This document shows positions 36,975 to 46,416 of a stretch of DNA of 64,000 bases, piece after piece. How positions within the stretch are numbered: position 1 is the first letter of the stretch; each line of letters opens with the position of its first letter. The notes under the pieces were generated by a model, which made no database searches, was not told where the DNA came from, and saw only the letters and a program-made list of their open reading frames with translations. The position numbers and the translations under genes were made by a program. The stretch is from G020348185 sp964525045 (GTDB lineage Bacteria > Nitrospirota > Nitrospiria > Nitrospirales > UBA8639). Where the stretch lies: NCBI GenBank assembly GCA_964525045.1, contig CAZGFD010000018.1:1-64000 (forward strand), in the 5' to 3' direction.

Positions 36975-38023
36975 GTTCAACAAACAATAGGTTTCAAAAA
37001 CCACCCCTCCTATGGGAGCGTGATTAATTCGATAGCATGCTCGCCCTAACATCCGGCAGATTGAAAGACGGAGCTTCTATCAGGTGGACATACACAAACT
37101 TGAAATAGATTCGATCGAACATATAGGAGTTTTTCCAAGAAATTCGACTCTGCGAAAGGAAGAAATGCCTCATAAACCAAGTCCCGCCATTCGTGCTGTG
37201 GCAACGTATTTTGGTGCATTGCCATATTGGCTGATTCGGGAGGGCCACTAAAAAAGAACTGAACACCAGCATAAGAACCTACCTTGGACAGAGAATGGAG
37301 ATCATTCTCCTCTTGTGTGACCTTTGCTTTTGTCAGGTAACCTTGCCACCGAGATAGATCTATTTAGCCTGTATCTTATTTATTAGGAATGAAGTTGTAA
37401 AGGGAGCCGTTTGTCTGCATTCAAGTAGGACCATTCGGAGGGGTTATGAGCCCTGGCTCTTGTAGGAATTATGCCTTTACCGAGGTCGAACTAAAGAAAT
37501 TGTAATGTAGGACAATATCTGACCGGCATCCTGATCACACTCCTGCCATGGCTGCATCAGTACATGAGCCCTCCTCACAGTGAAAAAGATTTCCTCATTC
37601 CGTAATTCCCCACGCAATTTTCTGAGCAAACTTCCCACCGAGCCAATCTCCTCTAATCTGCCGGATTTAAGGAACAACGTCGGGGCGTCCCTTTGGGGCA
37701 ACCAGTGCCGACCCACCCTCGGTGTGGCATTGAATCCGTGATCGGACCACGGGAATTCCGGGCTGCCCTGGTCAAAGAGAGCCCTGAATGAATGACGCCA
37801 TTCATTTTGGGGATGGTGCCGAGCCGTATTCTTTGAGTGATAGCTTAACGTTTTCCCATCTGACAAACCGGATTCCGCCTGTCTCAAATCTGTTCACCGT
37901 ACCCTCTCTCTAGACTCGATTAAACGGACTGTTCCCCTATAGCCAGAAATAGCAAGACGGTTGCCGGGGGGCTGAGTCCTTCAAACGGGTGGATTCGAAA
38001 AAGTAAGGGAACTTATGTATCTG
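36975..38023. other. Long intergenic region upstream of luxR
   Basis: About 1050 bases. The luxR promoter must lie near 37000-37200. A minus-strand open frame (37477-37887, 136 codons) has no ribosome site, signal or recognisable domain and may be a decayed gene. No transposase was found. At the right end is the inverted partner of copy A of the 74-bp element. Confidence 0.45.
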
Positions 38024-38116
38024 ACATGTGTTCCTATTCAGAGGACAAATGTACCTGCCAATTGAGTTTTCATTAGGGACAAAAAAGTTTCCAATTTTGG
38101 GCCATCTGCACCTAAC
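38024..38116 (+). promoter_or_regulatory. 74-bp conserved upstream element, copy A
   Basis: The 74-bp unit is 38043-38116: GGACAAATGTACCTG at the start, TTAGGGACAAAAAAG in the middle, CATCTGCACCTAAC at the end. An imperfect inverted partner (ACATGTGTTCC, 38024-38034) precedes it, as in copy B. TTTAATAG about 20 bases after the unit could be a -10 box. It lies upstream of the large beta-helix protein gene. Confidence 0.7.
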
Positions 38117-38329
38117 TTGTTCCTCGGTATTTATCGTTTAATAGCATCTTGGTGGCAAAGGAGGAATGGAACCATGGCACTATCCCGTCATTGGTCTGCA
38201 AAAAGCCAACAATATTATTGGGCCCGAATTCCAAGGGCCCTATCCATACAGTCGGTAGATTCAGGCTTGCCTCGGCAACAACCTTACGAGGTTGGTAAAG
38301 GCCTGAAAAACCAAGAGGAGTTCAACACA

Positions 38330-41300
38330 ATGAAACCGAACACACTTATCACAGGAAAGTGTTTTCAAAGGAACCTCCATCTCATTCCTCAGAGTCTGCG
38401 GAGATACCAAACAGGTCTCGTCGCTGATAATCCTCTCATTGGAGGAAATACAGTTCATCCCGGGGCCCTTATTAGGGTGATGATGGTATTGGTGATTTGC
38501 CTGGCCTTGAGCCCGTTGGCATTGGGCGGCACATTCACGGTGACGAATACTCTCGACTCGGGCCCCGGTTCGCTGCGTCACGCCATTGAAGATGCATCGC
38601 TCAACATGGAATCTGATCTTATCGAATTTGACCCTTTGCTAGCCGGGCAAACCATCTCCCTCAACGAGTCTCTTATCATAGCTGACGACGATTTGACGTT
38701 TGACGGGTCTAGGGCCTCAGGCCTCATGATCAGTGCCAGTTTCAACAGCCGAGTATTGGAAGTGAAGACGAGTGCCATAGTCGAGATTGTGCAGCTCACA
38801 CTTGCAGACGGAGACGCTTCAAGCGAGCCGACAAACATAGGAGGCGGTGTACTCAACATGGGAACACTGTTCATCACGACCTCTACGATCACGAATAGCA
38901 CTGCCAACATCGGTGGTGGCATTTATAACGACGCTGGAACGGCAACGATCACCCATTCCACCATAACCAATAATACCGCCGCTACCGCTCCTTCCGGATT
39001 TCGCGGTGGAGGCGCGGTCGCCAACCACTCAGGGGTGGTAACCATTGAGAACAGCACCATTAGCGGCAACAGGGCAGGTAGCTCGACCGTTTTAAGTAAT
39101 AATGCCTTCGGTGGAGGGGTGTTTAACCGCGGCAACGTCGGCACCGTCATGGTCATCAACTCCACGGTCAGTGGGAATGAGGCAAGCGACGACGGAGCCG
39201 GACTGTATAACCACACCGGAGACAACATGATGGTGATTAGCGGCACGGTCACCGACAATGCCTCGGCCAGCGAGGGGGGAGGCATCGACAATTTCGGAAC
39301 GATTGAGATCCAAAATACCATCCTGGCTGGAAACACCGCGGGGGTATCGGCGGTAAGCAATTGTCGTAGCCTGTTTGGCGGCTCGATCACTTCGAAAGGA
39401 CACAGCCTCATCGGTCCTGGGTGTAGTTTCAATGGTCCTACCGGTACGGATTTGGTCCTTGGCCAGGGATCCCTCGAGGGATTAACAATATCCGACGTAC
39501 TCGACCCCACACTCGCCGCCAACGGCGGGCCCACCTATTCCCACGCCCTAGTGACCGAAGCCCCTGATTTCGAAGTAGACAACCTGGCCCTTGAGGTAGG
39601 AAATCCGGCTATCGACGCAGGAAGCTGTGGGGGCATCGACGGAAAGGGGGTGGACATCGATCAGCGCAGTCTCGATCGGGCCTTCGACCATCCTACCCTC
39701 CCCAACACCGACGACGGCTGTGACATTGGTGCCTTTGAGGTGACGACAGAGTCCTGTCTATCCAAACAAGCAGGGGATTGGGACGACGGGGCAACCTGGA
39801 ACTGCGGTTTTAGGCCTACACTGTTAGACGATGTGGTCGTGGCACCCGGACACCAGGTTAGGATCGTTGATGATGAGGAAGTGAAAACCCTCAAGATTGC
39901 CGCCGGGAAGGGACGTGATCTTCAAGGAGGCGGGAACCTCATTGCAGGCTCAAACACCATCAACGTACATGAAAACCTGATCATCGACGGACGGATGGAC
40001 CCCGGAACTGGTACGATCGAAATGAAAGGAATTAGCAAACAAACCATCAAGGGCGAGGGATTAAAGACATTCTACAGGCTGCACATCAGCAATGAGGCGG
40101 CAACCCCCGGCGATTCCGCCGACGTGGAAACTGAAGGACCAGTCGAGGTCCTGGATGAAACGCGCGTCAAACAGGGACAGTTTCGTCCGGACGACGAGTC
40201 ACGATTTCAGGATTTGACCGTTGACTCCCAGGGCAGGATAAAACCCGAGTTGGCGGCCTCGATCGAGGTCAAAGGTAATCTGACAAGTGAAACCTCCGGC
40301 GCCCTTGTTCATAATGACGGTACCATACGGTTTACCGGAACCGAGCGGCAGACGGTCACCGGGTCCGTCGCATTCAAAAATGTGGAAGTCGAGAAGATCA
40401 CCACAGACGACGACCTCAAAGCCCTGGAGCTTGCCCCTGGCACCAAAGTCGAGGGCGAGACTAGGATCATGCAAGGGCAGCTCACCCCGGCCACCGCCAC
40501 CACCTTCCAGCAGATCGTCATTGAACCTCAGGGCACCCTGAAACCCCAGCCGGCTGCCAGGGTCGAGCTCAGAGGGGATTTGGCCCGAATGGCCGGCGGG
40601 ACCTTCGCCCACAACCAGAGCACCATGCGGTTTACCGGATCGGAGCGGCAGACGGTCACAGGGGCTGTCGTATTCAAAGAGGTGGAAGTCGAGAAGGTCA
40701 CCGCCGACGACAACCTCAAAGCCCTAGAGCTTGCCTCTGGCACCAAAGTCGAGGGGGTAACCAGGATCATGAAAGGGCAGCTCGCTCCGGCCAGCGCCAC
40801 CACTTTCGAGGGGATCGCCATTGAAGGTCAGGGTACCTTTAAGCCTGCCTCGGCTGCCACGATCGAGATCAAAGGGAATCTTATCAGCGCCACTCCCATC
40901 GCCCTCGCCCACAACGAGAGCACCCTGCGGTTCACGGGCGCTGAGCAACAGACGGTAACCGGCGGTGTGACCCTTAAAAATCTAGAAGTCGAAAAGAGTA
41001 GCGACCCTTCTAGAGACTTGGTGCTCAACCCAGGAACCACGGTCGAGGGCGACACCAAGATCATGAAGGGCCGGCTCACCCCGGCCACAACCACTACCTT
41101 CCGGAAGATCGCCATCGAACCTCAGGGCACCCTGAAACCCCAGCCGGCTGCCAGGGTCGAGCTCAGGGGGGATTTGATCCGGATGGACGGCGGGACCTTC
41201 GAAAACAACGAGAGTACGATAAGGTTTACAGGAGCGGAGCAACAAACCGTGACTGGCGGCGTCACCTTCAATAACTTGGAAGTCGAAAAGCCCACCGATT

Positions 41301-42193
41301 TTACCAAGGATTTGGTGCTCGACCCCGGAATCACGATCGAGGGCGACACGAGGGTCCTCGGGGGTCAGATTGCACCCGCTACCGGGACCACTTTCCTGAA
41401 CGTTCACATCCTTGCCCTTGCCGCGATGCGTCAAAGGCGAGCATCTGACATCGCAATACAGGGGGACTTTATTCTAGAAAATGGAGGCCACTTCGACGGA
41501 AATGAAGGGTCGGTCCTTTTCAGTGGTGCATCGGGCGAACAGAATGCCATTTTCGAAGGAGGCACCACGACCATGAATGTCAACCTGATCAACCCTGACG
41601 GCCTTCATGCACGTTACGCAGAAGGTACTGCCGGAACCACTACCCTGAAGGTATGTGACTCGAGTGTGATTCTTGATTCTATCGATACTGGAGATGAGGT
41701 TTTCGTACAATGCGGTTCTATTAGAACCCAAGTTGTGGACGGCCCCATTCATGTCGCGCTGGGTGTTGCGGAAAGAGTCAGGATGACAATACCCGATGAA
41801 ACCCGGGTTACAGCCACCCCAGTCGAAGGAGAGGTTTTTGAGATTGAAAACTCTGCCGATAGCCATGGCTCATTAGTCGCCTCTGTTGATGGCGTCGAAC
41901 TGGATATCAGGCCAGGCGAAGTTGCAGAAACCACAGCCGAGGGAGCACTTGGACTCCTTCGACAAGACATCCTTGACCTGGGCCTGCAAAAAGGAATTCA
42001 AAATAGCCTGGTGAAAAAGGTCGATTCGGCACTAAAGAAGCTCGCCAAAAACCAGATCAAAACGACCATGAACAAGGTGAACGCCTTTATACACCAAGTG
42101 CAGGCGTTAAGCGGCAAGAAGTTCTCCACAGAATCCGGGGATGCCCTGGTTGCCGCAGCCCAAGGGGTACTCCTATTGCTAAGCATGTCCTGA
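38330..42193 (+). CDS. Large exported beta-helix protein with ~100-residue repeats
   Basis: A 1287-residue surface or secreted protein. A hydrophobic signal (about residues 49-64, ALSPLALGG) is preceded by an unusually long N-terminal stretch. Then a right-handed beta-helix (about 65-440) of polymorphic-outer-membrane-protein-like repeats (GGGIYNDAGTATITHSTITNNTA) ends in a choice-of-anchor Q-like NPAIDAG...DIGAFEV. Residues ~600-1000 hold four ~98-102-residue repeats (VEG-TRIM-GQL-PA-ATTF...RFTG-E-QTVTG-V). The tail (LQKGIQNSLVKKVDSALKKL...FIHQVQALSGKKFS) is helical. GAGGAG ends 9 bases before ATG 38330. An in-frame ATG at 38174 after AAAGGAGG is an alternative start. Likely adhesion or matrix role. 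Confidence 0.82.
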   Translation: MKPNTLITGKCFQRNLHLIPQSLRRYQTGLVADNPLIGGNTVHPGALIRVMMVLVICLALSPLALGGTFTVTNTLDSGPGSLRHAIEDASLNMESDLIEFDPLLAGQTISLNESLIIADDDLTFDGSRASGLMISASFNSRVLEVKTSAIVEIVQLTLADGDASSEPTNIGGGVLNMGTLFITTSTITNSTANIGGGIYNDAGTATITHSTITNNTAATAPSGFRGGGAVANHSGVVTIENSTISGNRAGSSTVLSNNAFGGGVFNRGNVGTVMVINSTVSGNEASDDGAGLYNHTGDNMMVISGTVTDNASASEGGGIDNFGTIEIQNTILAGNTAGVSAVSNCRSLFGGSITSKGHSLIGPGCSFNGPTGTDLVLGQGSLEGLTISDVLDPTLAANGGPTYSHALVTEAPDFEVDNLALEVGNPAIDAGSCGGIDGKGVDIDQRSLDRAFDHPTLPNTDDGCDIGAFEVTTESCLSKQAGDWDDGATWNCGFRPTLLDDVVVAPGHQVRIVDDEEVKTLKIAAGKGRDLQGGGNLIAGSNTINVHENLIIDGRMDPGTGTIEMKGISKQTIKGEGLKTFYRLHISNEAATPGDSADVETEGPVEVLDETRVKQGQFRPDDESRFQDLTVDSQGRIKPELAASIEVKGNLTSETSGALVHNDGTIRFTGTERQTVTGSVAFKNVEVEKITTDDDLKALELAPGTKVEGETRIMQGQLTPATATTFQQIVIEPQGTLKPQPAARVELRGDLARMAGGTFAHNQSTMRFTGSERQTVTGAVVFKEVEVEKVTADDNLKALELASGTKVEGVTRIMKGQLAPASATTFEGIAIEGQGTFKPASAATIEIKGNLISATPIALAHNESTLRFTGAEQQTVTGGVTLKNLEVEKSSDPSRDLVLNPGTTVEGDTKIMKGRLTPATTTTFRKIAIEPQGTLKPQPAARVELRGDLIRMDGGTFENNESTIRFTGAEQQTVTGGVTFNNLEVEKPTDFTKDLVLDPGITIEGDTRVLGGQIAPATGTTFLNVHILALAAMRQRRASDIAIQGDFILENGGHFDGNEGSVLFSGASGEQNAIFEGGTTTMNVNLINPDGLHARYAEGTAGTTTLKVCDSSVILDSIDTGDEVFVQCGSIRTQVVDGPIHVALGVAERVRMTIPDETRVTATPVEGEVFEIENSADSHGSLVASVDGVELDIRPGEVAETTAEGALGLLRQDILDLGLQKGIQNSLVKKVDSALKKLAKNQIKTTMNKVNAFIHQVQALSGKKFSTESGDALVAAAQGVLLLLSMS
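40142..41342 (+). repeat. Tandem in-gene repeats of 294-306 bp
   Basis: Units start at GTCGAGG-type anchors at 40142, 40448, 40748, 41042 and 41336, giving periods of 306, 300, 294 and 294 bases, all multiples of three. Long stretches such as the GTTTACCGGA-GCGG-AGACGGT region are nearly identical between units. The array lies inside the beta-helix protein gene and could expand or contract by recombination without breaking the frame. Confidence 0.85.
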
Positions 42194-42427
42194 GGCAAAT
42201 CCGTAAGGGTAGCCGTTTTCTACTTATTGATCTAACGATTGTCAGAGGGGGGACATCACATGTAAAGGAGGGTGCCGGAGAACTAATACCTACACAGTTA
42301 GGCAATTTTTCGCTTTTTAAGGAGAAGCCGTGTTAGCGCTCAATCGGGAACACGCGGTTCAGGAACCGTGCTGTGGTCCGGGCCTTTACCCCATGCCTAT
42401 CATAGCTAACGAGAAAGATAGGGGTAG

Positions 42428-42640
42428 GTGAAGGGAAAACAAGCTCTACGGCTGGAAGAACTCAAAGGCGAAAATACCCGGCTTATTCACGCCGTTGCCG
42501 ATCTGACACTCGACAACCCTATGCCCAAGGAAGCTGTCGAGGGAAAATTCCCTGCCCAAGCCGCCGCGAGCGGAGGAGACAGGAGTTCAGCGCCAACAGC
42601 AGCCGGTGTCCGAACACATTCAGAAGTGTGAGGCCACGCG
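42428..42640 (+). pseudogene. Decayed IS3-family transposase OrfA fragment
   Basis: The translation LRLEELKGENTRLIHAVADLTLDNPMPKEAVEGKF matches the end of IS3-family OrfA proteins, whose usual form is LKELE-EN-RLKKLVADL-LD--MLKEALEGKF. The DNA-binding N-terminus is missing, and after GKF the frame appears shifted, with the expected OrfB start not readable. No inverted repeats were found nearby. The remaining bases of 42194-43097 show no gene. Confidence 0.6.
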
Positions 42641-43097
42641 GAGGACAATAAGATTGTCAAAGCCGGGTAACGGTTCCGAGGGGCTCTCCTGTTTAAATTG
42701 ATTCAACAACCAATCGACGCCCACTTGAATCCTATTACATCAGAGGGAAAAGCCCAACCTGCCTTGATGGAGTCATCCATTCTGATCTATCCACTTCTCA
42801 TCTTCCTCGAACGGGGCTGACATCAATCGATCCCTCCCTCTCCTCAAGTACCTTGCCAACCGTCACGCTCGCTCAACAAATGAGCCTGCATGTTGAGGAG
42901 ACAAAGAGTGTGTGAGGTTCCACACCGACCTCATGAGAAAAAAATAACCCTTTACAACGCTTGAAAGGGAATTGTCACGTAGGTTACATATACGAAGGCC
43001 GGATTTCTTTTAGCTGTGAGACGAGTTGCACGTCTCGCGGCCACTCCGTCAATTTCCCACAGTTTATTGTCGTCGACTTACACCCTGGTTAATGGGA

Positions 43098-43757
43098 ATG
43101 TTCTATTTTTCCCACGATGGTATTTTGAGGGGATCCGGCTGGCTTCGGTCTATCATTTTTCTTTTCATATTTGGTCAAGTGTTTTTGGGGTCCTGCCATG
43201 CAGGGACAGCAATTGCAGAAGTCGATTCGCGAGACGTTCTTCAGAAGGGCACAAAGGAATTGGGCCTTCTCGTGGGATATTGGCAAGCGAATGGACTGTT
43301 TGCTGACCCACCCTCAACCAACCGCAGTGCCATTTTTTTTCTTCCAAAATGGGGCACGATATTCACAGATGAATTGGAGGCCAATTGGCTTTCTGGGAAT
43401 GCCGAATTTTTTATTGAGCCATTGGCGGCGCATTTTTTTGAACCGTTTAGCGCTTCAGCCTTCGGCGCGACCTTAAATCTGAAGTATAATTTCCTCTCAT
43501 TTGGTCGGTGGATCCCGTATTGGGACGGGGGAGGCGGATTACTCTGGACCGATTTGGCTCCTCGGATTCCTGAGCAAAGCACTCAGTGGAACTTCATTTT
43601 GCAAACCGGACCGGGACTGCATTATCTAGTGACCGATGAGCTTGCGCTTACGTTGTCCGCCCGGTTTAGTCACATCTCAAATGCCAATGGAGGTGAACGG
43701 AATACAGGAATTAACGCCTGGATGCTTAATGCCGGCTTTTCCTTTTTCTTGCCTTAA
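43098..43757 (+). CDS. PagL-like lipid A deacylase / acyloxyacyl hydrolase
   Basis: A 219-residue outer-membrane protein with a hydrophobic signal (about 17-38) and a beta-barrel body. The signature FSHISNANGGERNTGINAW contains the His192/Ser194 pair of PagL-type 3-O-deacylases, which remove an acyl chain from lipid A. The family Glu about 12 residues after the Ser is Asn here (Asn206), although Glu200 lies close by, so activity is uncertain. The barrel ends in aromatic GFSFFLP. Start: ATGs at 43092 and 43098 are both possible; neither has a clear ribosome site. Confidence 0.78.
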   Translation: MFYFSHDGILRGSGWLRSIIFLFIFGQVFLGSCHAGTAIAEVDSRDVLQKGTKELGLLVGYWQANGLFADPPSTNRSAIFFLPKWGTIFTDELEANWLSGNAEFFIEPLAAHFFEPFSASAFGATLNLKYNFLSFGRWIPYWDGGGGLLWTDLAPRIPEQSTQWNFILQTGPGLHYLVTDELALTLSARFSHISNANGGERNTGINAWMLNAGFSFFLP

Positions 43758-43786
43758 AGGATCAAGTTCCTTAAGGTCTACATGTC

Positions 43787-44362
43787 ATGTCGTCCCTTTC
43801 CCAATGTAACCAGCTCCGTCAGCAATTACCTGAACCCACCATCATACACGACCCAATCCAAGGCTCGCCGGCAATCCTCAAGAATATTGAGGATTTGTCC
43901 AATGAGGCGTTATTTGGGGGAGCAATTGAAAATTCGGATATGGCCCAGGCCGCTCGAGCCGGCTTGCTCCTTGAAGCCGGGGGCTGGAATGACGCACACC
44001 GGATTGTTCAAGAGTTGGATACTCCGGAAGCTCAATACTGGCATGGTATCGTCCACCGACGTGAGCCGGACCCTTCAAATGCCAAATACTGGTTCCGGAG
44101 TGTGGGAAACCACCCTGTCATGGACCAATTAGTGAGGATACTCAGCGAATCAGAGGAACCGAAGCGGATCGTGTTTCAGCAGTTCATAGAAAACGGAAAA
44201 TGGAATCCGTTTAAATATGTGGATGCCTGCATGGCATCTCATGAAGGTGGTGGAGAAGTACGGCTTCCGCTCTTGTTGGATATACAACATAAGGAATTCA
44301 CCGCACTGCTGGATTTTTGTATACAACGTGCCCTAGGCGCGTCGTGGGATAAAGCTTCGTGA
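43787..44362 (+). CDS. Conserved-looking hypothetical protein, 191 residues
   Basis: A soluble, probably cytoplasmic protein. A helical N-terminal half (MAQAARAGLLLEAGGWNDAHRIVQELDTPEAQYWHGIVHRREPDPSNAKYWFRSVGNHPVM) has the periodicity of paired helices and an invariant-looking WHGIVHRREPD--NAKYWFR stretch that I associate with an unnamed bacterial family. The C-terminal half has WNPFKYVD and a final EFTALLDFCIQRAL helix. No catalytic motif is assigned. It starts 29 bases after the PagL-like gene and may be co-transcribed with it. Confidence 0.75.
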   Translation: MSSLSQCNQLRQQLPEPTIIHDPIQGSPAILKNIEDLSNEALFGGAIENSDMAQAARAGLLLEAGGWNDAHRIVQELDTPEAQYWHGIVHRREPDPSNAKYWFRSVGNHPVMDQLVRILSESEEPKRIVFQQFIENGKWNPFKYVDACMASHEGGGEVRLPLLLDIQHKEFTALLDFCIQRALGASWDKAS

Positions 44363-44607
44363 ATCATAGAAACCGATCAATTCCTCGTTTGTGTTTGGAC
44401 AATTTTCGGGTTACGCTAACCCTAAACGACCTTTAATCGGGTAAAGAGAATCCGGGTTGGTTCTGCCTTACCTCCACTATTGCTCATTTTTCCCTTGACT
44501 ATCAGAAGTGCTTCCAAACACAATCTAGGGTTAAGCTCTGTTATAGGTATTGCTGATCCAAGGCACCTACCCCTGTTTCCGTCCGATCAAGAAAGGCTTT
44601 TGTTTAT

Positions 44608-46152
44608 ATGAGATTTCTCGCCGTTCATCCTGGTCCGTTGATGTATACCAAAATATATTTACGACTTGAACCCTTAGGGTTGGAGTTGGTGGCTGAGGCG
44701 GCGCGTCGAGCCGGGCATAACGTTCGGCTCCTCGATTTGCAAGCCGAAACGCCTAAAGACTATTTCCGAATGCTCGACGAATGGAAGCCGGATGTGGTGG
44801 CCTTTTCCTGCAACTATCTGGCTAATGTCCCGGAAATTGTCGACTTGGCCAAATCGACGAAAGCGAAATTTCCCTCAACCTTTGTATTGGTGGGGGGACA
44901 CAGTGCCTCGTTTGTGGCCCGGGAATTTCTTGAGCATGCAGAAGGAGCGATTGATTGCGTGGTGAAAGGTGAAGGCGAAGCGGCCATTGTCGAAGTCTTG
45001 AAAGCCGTGGAAGAGGACCGAGCGAATGTTCATCAGGTTCCCGGGGTCGTTTCTTTGCAAGGGGAAGGCCCGCCTTCTCGATTCGTGCACGATTTGAATG
45101 ACCTTCGACCCGGCCGGGATTTAGTCCGCCATCGCAACAAGTACTTCATCGGCGTGTTAGATCCTTGCGCATCGATTGAATTTACCCGTGGCTGTCCGTG
45201 GGATTGTTCCTTTTGTAGTGCGTGGACCTTTTACGGTCGAAGCTATCGGCCCGTGAGCCCCGACGTCGTGATTGAGGATTTATCCCGAGTGAAGGAGCCT
45301 GGTATTTTTATCGTTGATGATGTGGCCTTCATCCAGGGCAAACATGGAATGGAAATTGGGGAAGCCATCGCCCGAAAAGGGATCAAAAAACAATATTATC
45401 TCGAAACACGTGGAGATGTTCTGTTACGGAATAAAGAAGTCTTCGAATTTTGGAAAACCCTCGGGCTGAAATATATGTTCCTGGGTGTCGAAGCCATTGA
45501 TGAAGAGGGACTCAAACAACACCGCAAACGGATCAGTCTCAGCAAAAATTTTGAGGCTCTCGAATATGCACGAACTCTCGGGATTACGGTGGCCATTAAT
45601 CTGATTGCCGATCCCGACTGGGATCGGGATCGATTTGAGGTGATCCGCCAATGGTGTTTGGAAATTCCCGAAATCGTCAATGTCAGTGTCAATACGCCTT
45701 ACCCGGGAACTGAAACCTGGCACACCGAATCACGGAAGGTTCAAACCCGGGATTATCGACTCTATGACATTCAGCATACGGTCCTCCCGACCAGACTACC
45801 CTTGCCGGAGTTCTATGAAGAGTTGGTGAAGACCCAACAAATTTTGAACAAAAAGCATCTGGGATGGAGTGCGTTGAAAGGGACCGCCAAAATCGCGACT
45901 GGACACCTCCTGCGAGGGCAAACCAATTTCATAAAAATGCTCTGGAAATTTAATAGTGTCTATAATCCCAAATTACAGATTGCTGATCATCAACGACCGG
46001 TCAAATATGAAATGGCTCTCCCCCCTGCCCCACAAGAGGCCGTAGACGCGAAAGTCATCTACATCCACAAAGCTCGCGGCCGAAAGGGTCGCGCCATCGA
46101 CGACTCCACCGAGCAATTTGTCGAGGAGACGAGGATGGGGTCAAGTGTGTAG
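44608..46152 (+). CDS. hpnR: Hopanoid C-3 methylase (B12-binding radical SAM)
   Basis: A 514-residue protein with an N-terminal B12-binding domain (about 1-150, VRLLDLQAE...VVAFSCNYLANVPEI...VLVGGHSASF) and a radical-SAM core with the [4Fe-4S] motif Cys196-x3-Cys200-x2-Cys203 (FTRGCPWDCSFCSAW). The start MRFLAVHPGPLMYTKIYLRLEPLGLELV is characteristic of HpnR, which methylates C-3 of hopanoids in aerobic bacteria. Hopanoids stiffen membranes, and 3-methylation aids survival in late growth in a methanotroph. No other hopanoid gene is adjacent. No clear ribosome site. Confidence 0.85.
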   Translation: MRFLAVHPGPLMYTKIYLRLEPLGLELVAEAARRAGHNVRLLDLQAETPKDYFRMLDEWKPDVVAFSCNYLANVPEIVDLAKSTKAKFPSTFVLVGGHSASFVAREFLEHAEGAIDCVVKGEGEAAIVEVLKAVEEDRANVHQVPGVVSLQGEGPPSRFVHDLNDLRPGRDLVRHRNKYFIGVLDPCASIEFTRGCPWDCSFCSAWTFYGRSYRPVSPDVVIEDLSRVKEPGIFIVDDVAFIQGKHGMEIGEAIARKGIKKQYYLETRGDVLLRNKEVFEFWKTLGLKYMFLGVEAIDEEGLKQHRKRISLSKNFEALEYARTLGITVAINLIADPDWDRDRFEVIRQWCLEIPEIVNVSVNTPYPGTETWHTESRKVQTRDYRLYDIQHTVLPTRLPLPEFYEELVKTQQILNKKHLGWSALKGTAKIATGHLLRGQTNFIKMLWKFNSVYNPKLQIADHQRPVKYEMALPPAPQEAVDAKVIYIHKARGRKGRAIDDSTEQFVEETRMGSSV

Positions 46153-46232
46153 ACGATAAAAAATTTCGGGTCTCAGGTTTCAGAGTTTCAAGTTAAATTG
46201 ATCTCACCCACCTAAAATCTGCCCCTTCTGTT

Positions 46233-46395
46233 TGTAGTTGCACCATCTCATGGTGCCTCTTGTGCGAACACCATGAGCGACCCCCCCGACAAAGGAATAG
46301 AAGACAGGTACCGCTAACTGACATCCCCTACCTTGCTGTTGCGTCTCCACCATTTGATATGCCGGCGGAGGGCAGCATGAGATGGTGCAGCTACA
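46233..46395. mobile_element. MITE-like repeat, copy 1
   Basis: 163 bp bounded by TGTAGTTGCACCATCTCATG on the left and the inverted form of TGTAGCTGCACCATCTCATG on the right (19 of 20 bases identical). It has no coding capacity. The same termini bound 59168-59334. The interior differs between copies. It fits a non-autonomous element mobilised in trans, or a structured repeat. Confidence 0.65.
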
Positions 46396-46416
46396 GAAGA
46401 ATGAGAGGGAGGGGGA

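Noticed and set aside
37110..37119. TTCGATCGAA palindrome upstream of luxR as a possible second lux box
   Set aside because: Only 10 bp and lacks the ACCTG/CAGGT ends; such short palindromes are expected by chance.
37477..37887. Minus-strand frame of 136 codons upstream of the beta-helix gene
   Set aside because: No ribosome site or recognisable motif; may be a relic, but I cannot support it as a gene.
40142..41342. Tandem repeats as a possible CRISPR array
   Set aside because: The ~300-bp units are in-frame coding repeats, not short repeats with spacers.
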